From Cryphonectria parasitica EP155 (lineage: Eukaryota > Ascomycota > Sordariomycetes > Diaporthales > Cryphonectriaceae), in the NCBI RefSeq assembly GCF_011745365.1, contig NW_024468909.1:3906001-3970000 (forward strand): a stretch of 64,000 nt of DNA, in the 5' to 3' direction. A model generated the notes under the pieces. That model was not told the origin of the DNA. It made no database searches and saw only the letters and a list, made by a program, of their open reading frames with translations. Position 1 is the stretch's first letter. Each line of letters starts with the position of its first letter. Positions 53,478 through 64,000 of the stretch are shown here, in pieces. The position numbers and the translations under genes were made by a program.

Positions 53478-56400
53478 CCCGAGAAGATGAGGAGGGACAA
53501 GGTTGTCCCGGCCGACGTGAGATAGGACTGCCGTTTTGAAAAGATTAGAGGTGCCTCCCGAAAAGAGAAGGCACTCGTCAAGAAGAAGTTGGAGGTCTGC
53601 GGCGTTGTACAGACACCAGAGGGTCGTAGAATATAAAATGGGTATCTCAAAAAGAAGAAAAAAAGAAGAGAAGAGATTCCACAACCACCAGCGTCTTGCA
53701 ATTGGTTGGGGAGGCTCTCTTGTTTTTTGATGTTTCTTCCTTCTTTTCTGAAGTTGTTCTCAAAAAACCAACCCGAACAACCGAAGTTTGAAAGGCAGGG
53801 GGTCCAAAACCAGGAATTCGAAAGAATACCAGCAGTATATGTCGTATATGCAGGTTCGAATGTCTGCTGAACAGATTTATACCAACACGCAGGCCAGTCG
53901 GGAGTCGGGGATCTCGAGACCTTGAAAGCCAAGAAAGCTAGGTCGAAGAAGCCGGGACTGGGGCGATCAAAGGACGAAAGGCCCCAAAGTGCAGCGAACC
54001 AAGTATGTATGGGATCCGCAGAGGGCTGGTCGAACGGGACAGGAAGGTCGAGACTGGCGCAGCGACACGCTCCCACTTTTGTAGTCGAACAAAGACGGCC
54101 GATATTGAAAAAAAAAAAAAAAGGCAAGGTAGCCCGTAGCCCTGGCGAGGATTCGAAGGGGAGAATGCCGGGGCGGAACAGACACAATGCCACGACAAGG
54201 ACAACGAGAGGGCTCAGGCCTGCTCCTGATGTGTTCGTTTGCGTTCGCGGTGAGACTTGTCGCGTCAGGCGACGTGGGAGATTGGACGACTGACAGGAAC
54301 CCGGGGAGTGGGGGACCTAATCGAAATAAAAATATAAAAAAAATGACTGCAACAGATATATGCCAAACAACGAGTGTGTAGTATTCGAACAACAAAAGTC
54401 GGTGGTGACGTGGTCGAGGGGCGTGTGCTGGGACAGAAGAGGATTGGAGGGCCAGTCGCGACACAAATTAAGAGAAGCTCGTGCAAGAGGGGTGTTGGGA
54501 AGAAGAGAACAAGAAGCTCAAACTCAAGGCTCGGGTTATGCGCAGAATCTAAGGTAATGGTATGGTAAATATGAAGGTACCACCAGTAGAAGCAGGAGAG
54601 GGATGAAGGCGAAGCCAAAGGTGAAGGTGAAGGTCGATCCAAGAATGAACATGAGGGAACGAAAGAGGAGGAGGATGAGCCTGAACCTAAGATGAAGGTC
54701 AGAAGAAGAGGAATCGGTAGGACAGCAACCAACACGCACGGAAAGAGAAGAGAAGAAGAAGAAAAAAAGGGGAGGTCAAATTGAGAGTGACTTGAGTGAG
54801 GATCCGGGGCGAGGAGGTGAGCGGAGAGAAAGGACCTCTCTGGACATGGAGACACGGTAAAATTGGACCAGGGCCCAGCCTATCCAGGCAGGAAAAGGAA
54901 CTAGGGCTAAGGGGGGGGGTGGGCATGGGCAGGTACTATGGTCAGGACAGGGCAGGTCATGCGCAGGGCAGGTTGAAAGGCTCGAAGGAACCGCACTTGG
55001 TTCTGTGAGTACGTACTACAAGTACACTGTACTGTACCGTCAACGTTCAGACCCTCGCCAGACACATTGGCTTTTACTGAATTGGTTTTTTTTCTTCTCT
55101 TTCCCTTTGCTTTTGCGCGGTGAGGAACACTGCTGGGGCCCTGCCTGAAGGGTGGGCTCACCAATGAGAAGGCCTCAGTGGACCCCCAGGGTGTTGACCC
55201 AAAAGGGGCAAGGACCACCGTCAAAGTGCAGGCATCCCTGGCACCGCAATTTAACTCTCCTCACGCCTTCTCCCAGAGGAGCCATGGCCCTCCGCCAAGC
55301 GTACCTCTGTACCATGTAGTATAAGCTCCAGCACGCCGGTACTGTGGCACTGTAGTACATACTATGGACAACTCGACCACTACGGTGGCCCTATGGTGGC
55401 CCCATGGCAGTACAATGTCCTCCGTGCTCTCCCCCCATCTCCACTCCACGCAGTGATTCGAGCTGGCGGGCATGCAGTCTCAAATTCTGTGGGAATGAAT
55501 GGAGGTATGCATACAAGTATGGTCGGCCTCATGCGCAGCCCAAGAGGAGGAATGACTGACTGACAAACTGATGGATGAATTGACAATGGTTACCTATTTT
55601 GAGAATGAGGGTCCTGGCGCCTTCCAATAGGGTGGCTGCGATTCGCGATATCTTGTAGTAAGCTCGTAACACGGACTGAAATCAGCCGTCTTTTTTGTCC
55701 GTTTCTTTGGTCAGGGTCTGGGCCAGGGGGCCATCGTGCATATTACAGAGTAACATAGCTAGCCTACTACTTTGCACATGGCCTGGGTACCCCTAACATG
55801 GCCAGCAGGACTTGGCACTGCAATGTTTACCATAATACGCATTTCTGACCTGTCTCAAGTCTACTGTGGTGGTACCTCTATCTATCTATAGAGTCATTAA
55901 TGAACTGACACATATATAGACAGACAGAGGAAGGAAGAGAGAGATGCCAACTATCTACTACGTAGTCAAGTACCTAAGCAGCAGGCATTAGAAAATGACC
56001 AAGACCAGCCACTTCTGTAAGTAAGTAAGAAGGAGGGAGAACGCCATCGGGGAGTCCCGTGTAGATGACTGTATACATAGTAGCAGTACGTATGCACAGG
56101 TTCTCTCATCTCATTATTCTCCGAGTCGCCCAAATTTCTATCAAAAGAATCGATCTACTGCTGTAGGAAATTATCCTGTGCAGTAGCGTTGTCGGTTTGA
56201 GTAACATTGGTACATGACACTGACACGGTCCCGAAGATCATCGTTTTTGTCATCGTCGCTTTGCTTCTTTTCCCAGTTATATTCAATGAATGACAATCCT
56301 GTGTGAACCGAAGTCTTGAAGGGGAGAGAGGAGAGAAGTTTGGTCGAGGAGGGGGGGGGGGGCGTCGATCAGCCCACGTCGCCCGCCCGTGAGAATGCGC

Positions 56401-58562
56401 TGTGGAACCTTACCATCAACCAGGAACCATCAACATCACTGAATCATAACATTCATCACGTCCCATTCCCCAACAACCGACCAAAGTAATGTCACGCTGA
56501 AGAAAACAGTACCAGTAGTAGTATTCATTTAGCAAAGTAATAAGGAGGAGCAAGAAGTCCAGACGATCAAGTGGGTATACCATCGTTTCAGAGAAAGAGA
56601 TCCGAAAGAAACGAAACATCATAGACACATGCACCGCCTGCCTCTTTTCTCTAGTTTGCCCCAGCCTGGGGGAGAGACAGACATCCACCCACCCATTCAG
56701 GGGTCCATCCATCAGGTCCAGCCCTAAGGGACCATCCGGGGAACCGACCAGATCGCATGTGTCTTTCTTCTTCTTCTTTTTTTTTGGGGGGGGGGAGTTG
56801 GCCGGCAGCTCTAATGAAGATCTGCAAACCCAAAAGTCCCAGGCGCACCGCTGGTGTCTATTCTCCTACCGCAGCCGAGATCGATTAAGCACTTTAGCAG
56901 ATCGTTCCAGGCGGGTCAGCTTTTGGCGTGCTGTCTGTTTCTTGGTGGTCTCCTCTTTCTTCCTCTTTTTTTGTCCACAAAATCTGATGGCCGAGTCTCT
57001 CCGTTTGGGAAGGCCTATAGCAGCCCGTGTGTTTGTGTCTTCCCCACCCCCTCACCCCCCTGCTTAATGTTGTATCTGTCCCCAAGCCACCTGCAGGGTG
57101 TGTTTTTGTCTGCAAGGGGTCCAATTGAACAAAGCACAGGTGGTCTGGCCCAGCAGAGAGACCAAGCACCACCAACCAACAACCCCCCCTCCCCCCACCT
57201 CTGAGAAAGGGCCACCTCAACAAGACCGCCATCCAGACCGCCCGCTCGCTCATGATCCTGAGGCGCCAAGGTGGAGTTTAGCCGCGCACGCGCGCTCCCG
57301 ACATCGTATTGTTACTCCTACAGACAATCATAAATAGACGGAAGCCTGAGAGAAGGAGAAAGAAGGGACATTGGTGGGACAGTGTTCGCTTGAGGTAAAG
57401 CCCTCCCACACCCCCCTTCGAAACACCAGGCCAGATTTGGGGCCTTTCTCGATGCAACCAGACACCACAGTAGGTATAGTGAGAGAAACTGCTGACGCCA
57501 CTTCACCGTTTTTTGCTGGCTGCCACCCCTTTCCCCCTTTCCCTTGAGCTTACCAACCGAGTAGGGGAAAGTCCGGCGCGCACGCTTCTGCAGGAACACG
57601 CAACAAGGGGGGGACGAACTCAGACACACACACACACAGGATTCCAATGTTCGTCTCTCTCGAAAAGAGGGCTACGGCGTGACGAGCTGCGTTCCTGCTC
57701 TCTGCGTAGTACGTAGGCGTGGGGGGAAGGGGGGGGGCGGAAGGAGAAGAATGTGGATGGAAAGGGTCTGTACAGCGAAAGGGGAAGAGAGTAAAGCCAA
57801 TCCCTGCCGCCCACGTTTTTCTCCCCTTCTTTTGATCCTGCGCAACCGAGAAACCCTGTTCCTCTCAGGAGCACCTTGTTGATAGATGTCTTCCACATGA
57901 TCTGTTACAATTACACTTGACTGGCACTGGGCCAGAGTGAATATGTAATAACCCTCAATAGAGAGCATAGATAATCCATAGCTCGACCCTATGCCACCTA
58001 ACAAAGTTTGCTGTTCATCACAATTGATTCTTTTATAAAATGAATAAAGTAATAATCATAGCCATACCCGTCTGCCCTCACCCCACATGTCTCGCCGCAG
58101 GGGGACGGGGAGGGGGGTCGTGAGTCAAGCTGGCCCTACTCAACGGCTGCATGCCGCATCCGCATGAACAAGGAGAAGAGGCACACTAACATTTCCTAGC
58201 ACCCCCCACATGTTTTCATGGATCTTTTGTTCTGCATTGGAGAATTGGAAACGTCCCTTGAATTTTGACTGTGAGGCTGTGAGGGCCACGCGACCAGGGC
58301 GATACTGATTACTGAGGCCTACTCAAAGGGCGAGCCATGTGATACTACTATAGTACACAGCCGTCAACCACTGCATGATGGACAATCCAAATAGCCCTCG
58401 TTGCCCGATGTTTGGATAGTTTGTCTATTGATTTTGTTTTTGTTTTTCTGTTACGAATCGATCAGGTTCTCTCATGCTAGCTGCGACCAGCCCTGCTCCC
58501 TTGTTCAAAACGTAGAGAGATGAAGGACGTGCAGCTCCCAAAAGAAAGACAAAGGCATGCGC
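53478..58562. other. 5-kb region: long pyrimidine-rich leader/promoter of the MRN1-like gene and 3' flank of AsnRS
   Basis: From about 53500 to 54930 the minus strand is C/T-rich with CTTCTT tracts, which fits a long 5' UTR or leader intron of the MRN1-like gene. Open frames there (53267-54193 and 54265-54855 on the minus strand) are low complexity, and I treat them as leader sequence or upstream ORFs. Further right are G12 at 56351-56362, G10 at 56786-56795, AC repeats near 57621 and AT-rich sequence; no gene was recognised. Confidence 0.5.
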
Positions 58563-60480
58563 TCAAGGCTTGCAACGACCCATGAATCGAGGATACATGC
58601 AGCACGTTCGGACCGTGTGCTGGTTAGCCAGCCAAGCCAAGAAACGCTCCAGACCCAGACCGTAACCACCGTGCGGGCTCGTGCCGTACTTTCTCTGGTC
58701 CAGGTACCAATAATAAGGCGTGGGGTCGATGCTGTGCTTGTTAAATGCCTGCACCAGCTCCTCGTATCCCTCCATACGCATCGAGCCGCCCACAATCTCG
58801 CCCACGCCGGGCATCAACACGTCCACACTCTCCGTCACGCGGAGATCGGATGAGTCCTTCTTCATGTAGAAGGCCTTGATCTCCACAGGGAAGTGCGTCA
58901 GGAAGATGGGCTTGTTGATTGCATCCGTCATCTTGCGCTCGGCTGCCTCGGCGATGTCATCACCAAAGACGTGAGGCTTGCCCTCTTCGTTGAGGATGGG
59001 GGGATCCTGTGCGTTGAGCCTGCAACGGCGTCAGCACGGCTTGAAAGAAAAGTCCAACTCGGGTGAGATAAAAAGAAAGGGGCTTACCAGTCAATCGCAT
59101 CAGTGTACTTCATCCGCAAGAATGGACGGCTGGGCTTCTGGAAGTCAGGGTTGACCTGCTTGATGTACTCGGCGATCTCAGAATCCGACAAGACCATGTC
59201 CACCACACCGCAGATCATCTCCTCGAGGTGGTTGAGCAGGTCCTCAAAGGTGATGAAGTCCAGCTCGGCCTCGATGTGCGTATACTCGGAAAGGTGGCGC
59301 CGCGTCAGACTCTTCTCGGCACGGAACGACTTCTCAATGCAGTATACGTTGCCCATGGACGGCAGTACCGTCTCGAGGTACAGCTGCGAGGACTGCGTGA
59401 GGTATGAGTCCTCTCCATAGTAGTTAAAACCGAACAGCGTAGAGCCACCCTCGACCTGCGTCTGCACCAGCGCAGGCGGGGACACCTGGCGGATCTTCAT
59501 CTGCTTGTACAGATGCCGGAACGCATAGTCGACCTCGGACCGGATCTTCATGACAGAGGAAGCCTTCTCTCCCCGCAGGACCAAGTGCCTGTTGTCAAGC
59601 ATGTCCGCCTCCCATGGATCCTGTGTGTGAGATACCTTGTTGGTAATGGCATCCATGTCCGAGGGCGCGGTGCCGAGAACCTCGTAGTAGTCGACATGCA
59701 GTTCGCGGTTGTCAGGTGTCTTCGCAGAGGGCGGCGCCTTCTTCATCTCGCCGTACAGGACGAGCGAGGTGCTTCTGGCAAAGGTAAGGGCGGCATAGGT
59801 CTGCGTGAGGGGTCCGCTTGGTATTATGCACTGCAAGAGGCCATAGCCGTCCGTGAAGACAATAAAGGTCTATAAGATCCCCATCCCCCCCCCCCAGTGT
59901 CAGCCTCCTGATATACAAAACCTCTCAAGCACCGCCGCATACGTTCGTTGGCTGGCGGGAGACTTACAGCCTGCTTTTGTGGCCGCAGCTGGTCGATCCG
60001 GCCGTACACCTTGACCCTCGCACCCTTCTTGTCGCCCTCACCAAGCTCTATGGTCTTATCGTCGATGCGGATCTTCTTGGCCTCAGGCAGGCTGGGGTCC
60101 TGCTTGATGACGATCTTCTTAGCCGCCTCGAGGTTGTCCAGGCGCTGCTTCTTGGCCTCCTCCTCTTTGGCATCACTGGCAGCCTTCTTGGCCTGCTTCT
60201 TCTTGTGGGCATCGACGGCGGAGTTGGCCTTCTTGACGGCGCTCTTGGCGGGTTCCTTCCACAGCAGGGCCTCGGCCGGGTCATCGCCAGTCTTGGAGGC
60301 ACGCGTCAGGTAGGTGGTCGAGGGGCGCTCGATGTTGGCGATCATGGCATAGGCCAGAGACTTGTAGGGTTTGGCCTCTGATCCGTCGACTGAGGAGTCA
60401 TCAAGGCCGGCGTCGACGTCGACGTAACACTTGTCGCCCTCGGGCTTGACCCGCTCAGCGAGTTCTTGTATGGCTGCCAT
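58563..60480 (-). CDS. DED81: Asparaginyl-tRNA synthetase, cytosolic
   Basis: Three exons are proposed: 60480-59968, 59869-59088 and 59019-58563, giving 583 residues. Donors are GTAAGT and GTAAGC, and all phases agree. The eukaryote-specific N-terminal extension (1-120) ends in a Lys/Ala coiled coil ([15 protein letters not shown]). The OB-fold anticodon-binding region starts near [26 protein letters not shown]. Class II motifs follow: motif 2 around [27 protein letters not shown] and motif 3 [14 protein letters not shown] near the C-terminus. PRFMGRCKP is the usual Asn-specific end. It charges tRNA-Asn using ATP. Intron 1 contains a C11 run. The frame is intact and this is almost certainly an essential housekeeping gene. 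Confidence 0.95.
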
Positions 60481-61479
60481 TTTCTTTTCTAAGGACGGTA
60501 TCGTTGGTCACCGACAGCCAATTGATTGAGTACGAAGAGAAATATGACAGAAGTCAAGGTAAGGGTTTCGACCTTTGAGACTGGACCTTGAATAGTTGAG
60601 AGAGACTTGGGCAGTTTGAGGACCGACAAAGTGTGGTGGGGTAGAGAAAAGATAAGGGAGTGGGAGCTTTGGTAGCAGCAGCCGCAAATCTGGTGGGGTT
60701 GAGTCACTGGCTGTATCACTTAGGACAGGGGTTTTGCGAGTTTGCAGTGACTCACTGAAGACATCTTGCAAGCCTGAAGCACACTTCGGGTCAATGCCTA
60801 TTATCGGAACACACTGTCTCATCAAGATGAAAGTACCATGAAATGAAGTCTTGACTACCATATTTTGGCTACATAAACCAAATCTCAAAGGCTGAAAGCA
60901 TGAACCACTGTGTTGTCTACTGTCAACTACAGCAGTCAGCAAAGCGGGCAGTTTATCAGGTCTGGATCGAAGCTGAGCAAATGCTTGATGCAACAAGATA
61001 GCACACACCCTCACTTGTTCAGATACGATAAAACACTGCTGTACTTTAGAATGTATATGAACAACCAAATGGAGGCATAACGGCATGGCAGTGCTTGTCC
61101 CTCTGTTTGACAGAAACCCTGAATACCAACATAATAAAAACAACAAAAAATAGCATATATATGTACATACACTATATATATATTGTATTTCAGTGCTTCT
61201 ACCAGCTGAGCAGTTTTGGTCCAGCAGAAAGCACTTTAACATAAGCAAGACCAATACCTCGCCTTCTTGGACCCAAGAGCAGAGTCTGATCTCAAAGACT
61301 GCAAAGATTGTGCTACTGCTACACAGCACACACGACCCAAAGAATAGAGGCCGTACAAACGCCTCATCGACGAAGCAGGGTGGCTCTGAACACCAGCCTG
61401 CGGCCTACCAGATCCTCATCCCTCCCCTTCCCGGGCTTCATGTCCTCCCAACGTGTGGACAATCACACACTGGGCTCCC
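60481..61479. other. Intergenic region between AsnRS and agmatinase
   Basis: This region contains the AsnRS promoter and the agmatinase 3' UTR. A minus-strand frame stays open for 273 codons (60508-61329) but has no recognised domain and its first in-frame ATG is about 30 codons in. TATATA-type sequence lies near 61150-61185. Confidence 0.5.
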
Positions 61480-63254
61480 TCACAACTCATCTCTAACGTC
61501 CTTGGTATCCTCAACCGCCTCGGCCGCTCCCTCCTTCCCCATCTCCTCCATCCCCCTCTTGACAACCGAGCTCAAGATCTCGTAGACGACCTGTGCAGCC
61601 GCGAGCGCCGTCTCCTCCCCCTGGCCCTGGTACGCCGGCGAGACCTCGACCACATCGGCCCCGACAACGTTCAGACCCTCAATTCCCCGCAGAATACGGA
61701 TCAGCTCGCGCGTGGTCCAGCCACCAGGCTCCGGGGTGCCTGTACCAGGCGCAAACGCCGGGTCGAGCACGTCAATGTCGATGGACAGATACACGGGGTC
61801 GTCGACTGGGATAGCATCGAGGATGGTCTTGATCACGCCCGCGGTGCCGAGGTCGTCGATGTCGTCGGCCACGACGCGCACCCAATTCTGGGAGGTGTCG
61901 TCGTCAAAATCGTCCCAGCCGTTGCCGGACAGGCGGGTGCGCAGGCCTGCGTGCACCGAGGGGCGGGTGGTGTCGTTGATCAGCAGTCCTTCCTGGCCGG
62001 CGAGCCAGAACATGGAGCCATGAGTGAAGTGGGCCTGGTCAGAGGGCCAGGAGCTGGGGTACTTGGCTGGGTGCCAGGTATCGAGGTGGGCTTCAGGAGT
62101 GCAAAGTCGTCGTCAGCAGGAGAGAAGATTTATTAAAGGTGAAAGGCAGAGGGGCCCAGCTACCATCAAAGTGCAACACCCGCAGGGGTTTCCCATAAAC
62201 CTTATTCAGAGCCCTCAGTGCCGGCAGGGCAAGGCTGTGGTCACCACCGAGGGTGATGAGCTTGGGCTTCTGCAGGAGAGGCGACACAGGCGATCGGCTG
62301 CCCAGCTCTGTGAAGGCCTCTGTCATCTGCAGCACAGCCACAGCATTGTCGACGGGCATGACGGGGATGTCGCCGCAGTCGATGATCTTGGCCCAGTTCT
62401 GATATGGGTTGATGTTGGCCCTGGGGTTGAAGCCCCTGAAGCTCGTCTGCCGCGATGAGGCCTGACGGATGGCACGTGGGCCGAACCTTGCGCCTGGTTT
62501 CATGATAATAATTAATGAGGGAAGGCACTAGTCATTTCTTTCTTTCTTCCTCTCCAGGATTAGAAGGACGGGCCAATAGCCGCCTGGGAAAGCAGGTGTT
62601 GAGAGAAGGAGCTACCAACTCACCTGGCCTGTAGCTCACAGCCGTGTCGAACGGGGCGCCAATAATGGCAATATCAAACAGCTCCGACGGCGTTGTCAGG
62701 CATTTGGTATGCTGGAGGTGCGCAAAACTGCCTATTCCCGAGAAGGGCCACTGAATGGGTTGGGAAACAGAGAGCCCTGTGTCAGCCTCGTTCTTCGCAA
62801 TTTTATTCTTCTTCCTTTGACCCCCCTCTTCTTTTTTTTTAAGAGCGTAATAATAGAACCATCGCATGCCATACAGCCGGTCTGCTGCAGTTGCACATGC
62901 TTACCCCCGCTGCAGCCAACCGATCAGGCATATCCTATCATATAGACGTTGAAAGAAAGATTTTCCCCTTCGCATGATAACCTCGCTGCCGCCCACGACT
63001 GACTGGGTGGCTGACAAAGTGCATAAGGCGGTGACTTCCACGCTCCGTTCTCATGCACCTTTGTCCTCCCGGAAAGATAAAGGGCAGATATAGCTCTACT
63101 CAGACAGTTGCGTTATACGTACCTCCATACCCCATTTGTGTTCCAGCTCGGCGAGCTCCTCGGCAGTCCACTCGTGGTCGTCGTGCCCGTGGTTACCACA
63201 GGCTGCTGCCAGCGAGGCGAGCCCCGCCGCGAGGAGGAGCTGTAGTCCTCTCAT
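61480..63254 (-). CDS. Agmatinase/arginase-family ureohydrolase with signal peptide
   Basis: Four exons are proposed: 63254-63123, 62750-62624, 62493-62164 and 62090-61480, giving 399 residues with matching phases. Exon 1 encodes a hydrophobic signal peptide ([17 protein letters not shown]) and a His-rich [10 protein letters not shown]. The ureohydrolase core has the di-manganese ligands in GGDHS, FDAHLDTW and SIDIDVLDP. Other conserved pieces are [40 protein letters not shown] and GADVVEVSP. The reaction is hydrolysis of agmatine, or a related guanidino compound, to putrescine and urea; the precise substrate is not fixed by sequence. The signal peptide implies secretion or vacuolar location, unlike cytosolic arginase. 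The first intron is long (372 nt). Confidence 0.9.
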
Positions 63255-64000
63255 GGTGGTATGACGGGATCGAGGACGCAAGTTTCACTGTGTAAGGGGC
63301 TTGTATGTGTGAGGATGTGTGCGACACCCGGTAATATGTTCAGTAAAGTAGACCGTCGACGCCTGCCAGCTCGCTCGTATATTTACTTAGAGGGGAGGGC
63401 AAAGTAGAAGAAGCAGCGATTGGAAAACTTGGTTGTTCCCTGCAACAAAGCGCGAGATTGAAAGAGGAGAGACAGTGAGGTAGAGAGAAAGTCACGAATG
63501 AGGTCCTCGACCTTGATTGGTAATATGTAATTCCTATATGTTCAATAGCTGCTGCTACGGCCCTCGATCGGAGGCGGCCCGGCAGCAGTGAGTGGATCCG
63601 CAATCGGTGTGCGCCTGATAAAAATCGAGGCCTTGGGCTTGGCGGGCTTCACCTACGCTGCTGTAAGTAATGTGTCCGCACGGGAATTACTTAAGTATTA
63701 CATATGGCTCGACGACTGGGTGTTATCGCAAGTGCGCGCAACTCTGGTCATTGCGCGTGGCTCCTGTGCCGTGGCTCATCGTGCCCCCCCCCCCCCACAA
63801 GCTCGGGTATAACTTTTATATTCCCATTTAGCCATCACTGCAGTGTGGTTTGTGTTATGCAAGACGACTACTGTGTGGTGTTGTTGATGATCCCTCTCAA
63901 CACCATTGGTCTAACGGCCTGCTGTGGAAGCTGTTGTGTAGTTCCTCGTTTTTATCCAAGTTTTTACATGATCAATCCACAGTTGCATGGCCCGATTCTC
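63255..64000. other. Right-edge region without a recognised gene
   Basis: This region contains the agmatinase promoter. Features seen are a C13 run at 63784-63796 and short TACTTAA-type sequence near 63685-63700. No coding region with family features reaches the window edge on either strand. Confidence 0.45.

Noticed and set aside
51846..53525. 559-codon plus-strand open frame across the MRN1-like gene
   Set aside because: It lies antisense to four clear RRM domains; its open state follows from GC-rich codon bias on the other strand, and it has no family motif.
53478..54855. Minus-strand frames of 196-308 codons upstream of the MRN1-like gene
   Set aside because: Phe/Ser/Leu-rich low complexity from pyrimidine-rich leader DNA; treated as 5' leader or possible upstream ORFs.
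1..64000. CRISPR arrays, bacterial operons, ribosome-binding sites, rRNA
   Set aside because: None seen; the intron-bearing eukaryotic gene structure makes bacterial features irrelevant.

Overview
The window is nuclear DNA of a filamentous ascomycete (Pezizomycotina; the protein set looks most like a Sordariomycete, species not determined). Genes are monocistronic on both strands. They carry short GT-AG introns, many with a CTAAC/CTGAC-type branch site close to the acceptor. Recognisable products include cytosolic asparaginyl-tRNA synthetase, the DRG1/Rbg1 GTPase, the autophagic lipase Atg15, an Mrn1-like RNA-binding protein, CRIPT, a CysB-type cysteine synthase, mitochondrial ribosomal protein bL19m, an eqolisin peptidase and a Zn2Cys6 regulator. 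No rRNA, tRNA or CRISPR array was found. Exon boundaries are my own conceptual splicing, chosen by reading phase, splice consensus and family conservation.

Layout. 0-5 kb: 3' end of a TRK potassium transporter (+), bL19m (-) head-to-head with an unrecognised mitochondrial protein (+), then cysteine synthase (-) whose intron holds 34 perfect TTC repeats. 5.9-12.7 kb: SET-domain protein, epoxide-hydrolase-like enzyme, four-exon CRIPT gene (-), CECR5-type HAD hydrolase. 14-21.5 kb: fringe-like glycosyltransferase, secreted eqolisin peptidase, glutamine-rich unknown (-), DUF6594 membrane protein. 22.1-25.6 kb: a complete copia-type LTR insertion (139-bp LTRs, 5-bp target duplication) with one 968-codon gag-protease-integrase frame and no reverse transcriptase. 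26-33 kb: Zn2Cys6 transcription factor and a PXA-domain protein with an intron of about 1.7 kb. 35.9-38 kb: CENP-B/Tc5-type HTH protein (-). 38-44.4 kb: long stretch with no recognisable gene, rich in homopolymers and microsatellites. 44.4-54 kb: DRG1 (-, three micro-exons at its start), ATG15 (+), MRN1-like four-RRM protein (-) with a long pyrimidine-rich leader. 58.5-63.3 kb: AsnRS (-) and a signal-peptide-bearing agmatinase-family enzyme (-).

Most genes are unrelated housekeeping or accessory genes and do not form a cluster. The only functional grouping I see is the divergent pair bL19m / unknown mitochondrial protein. The most unusual item is the reverse-transcriptase-less copia element. 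It still has an open frame and nearly identical LTRs, but Asn stands where catalytic Asp is expected in both protease and integrase. Also notable are many G/C homopolymers of 11 nt or more confined to noncoding DNA, the TTC tract, and a 37-nt alternating purine-pyrimidine tract in an intron.
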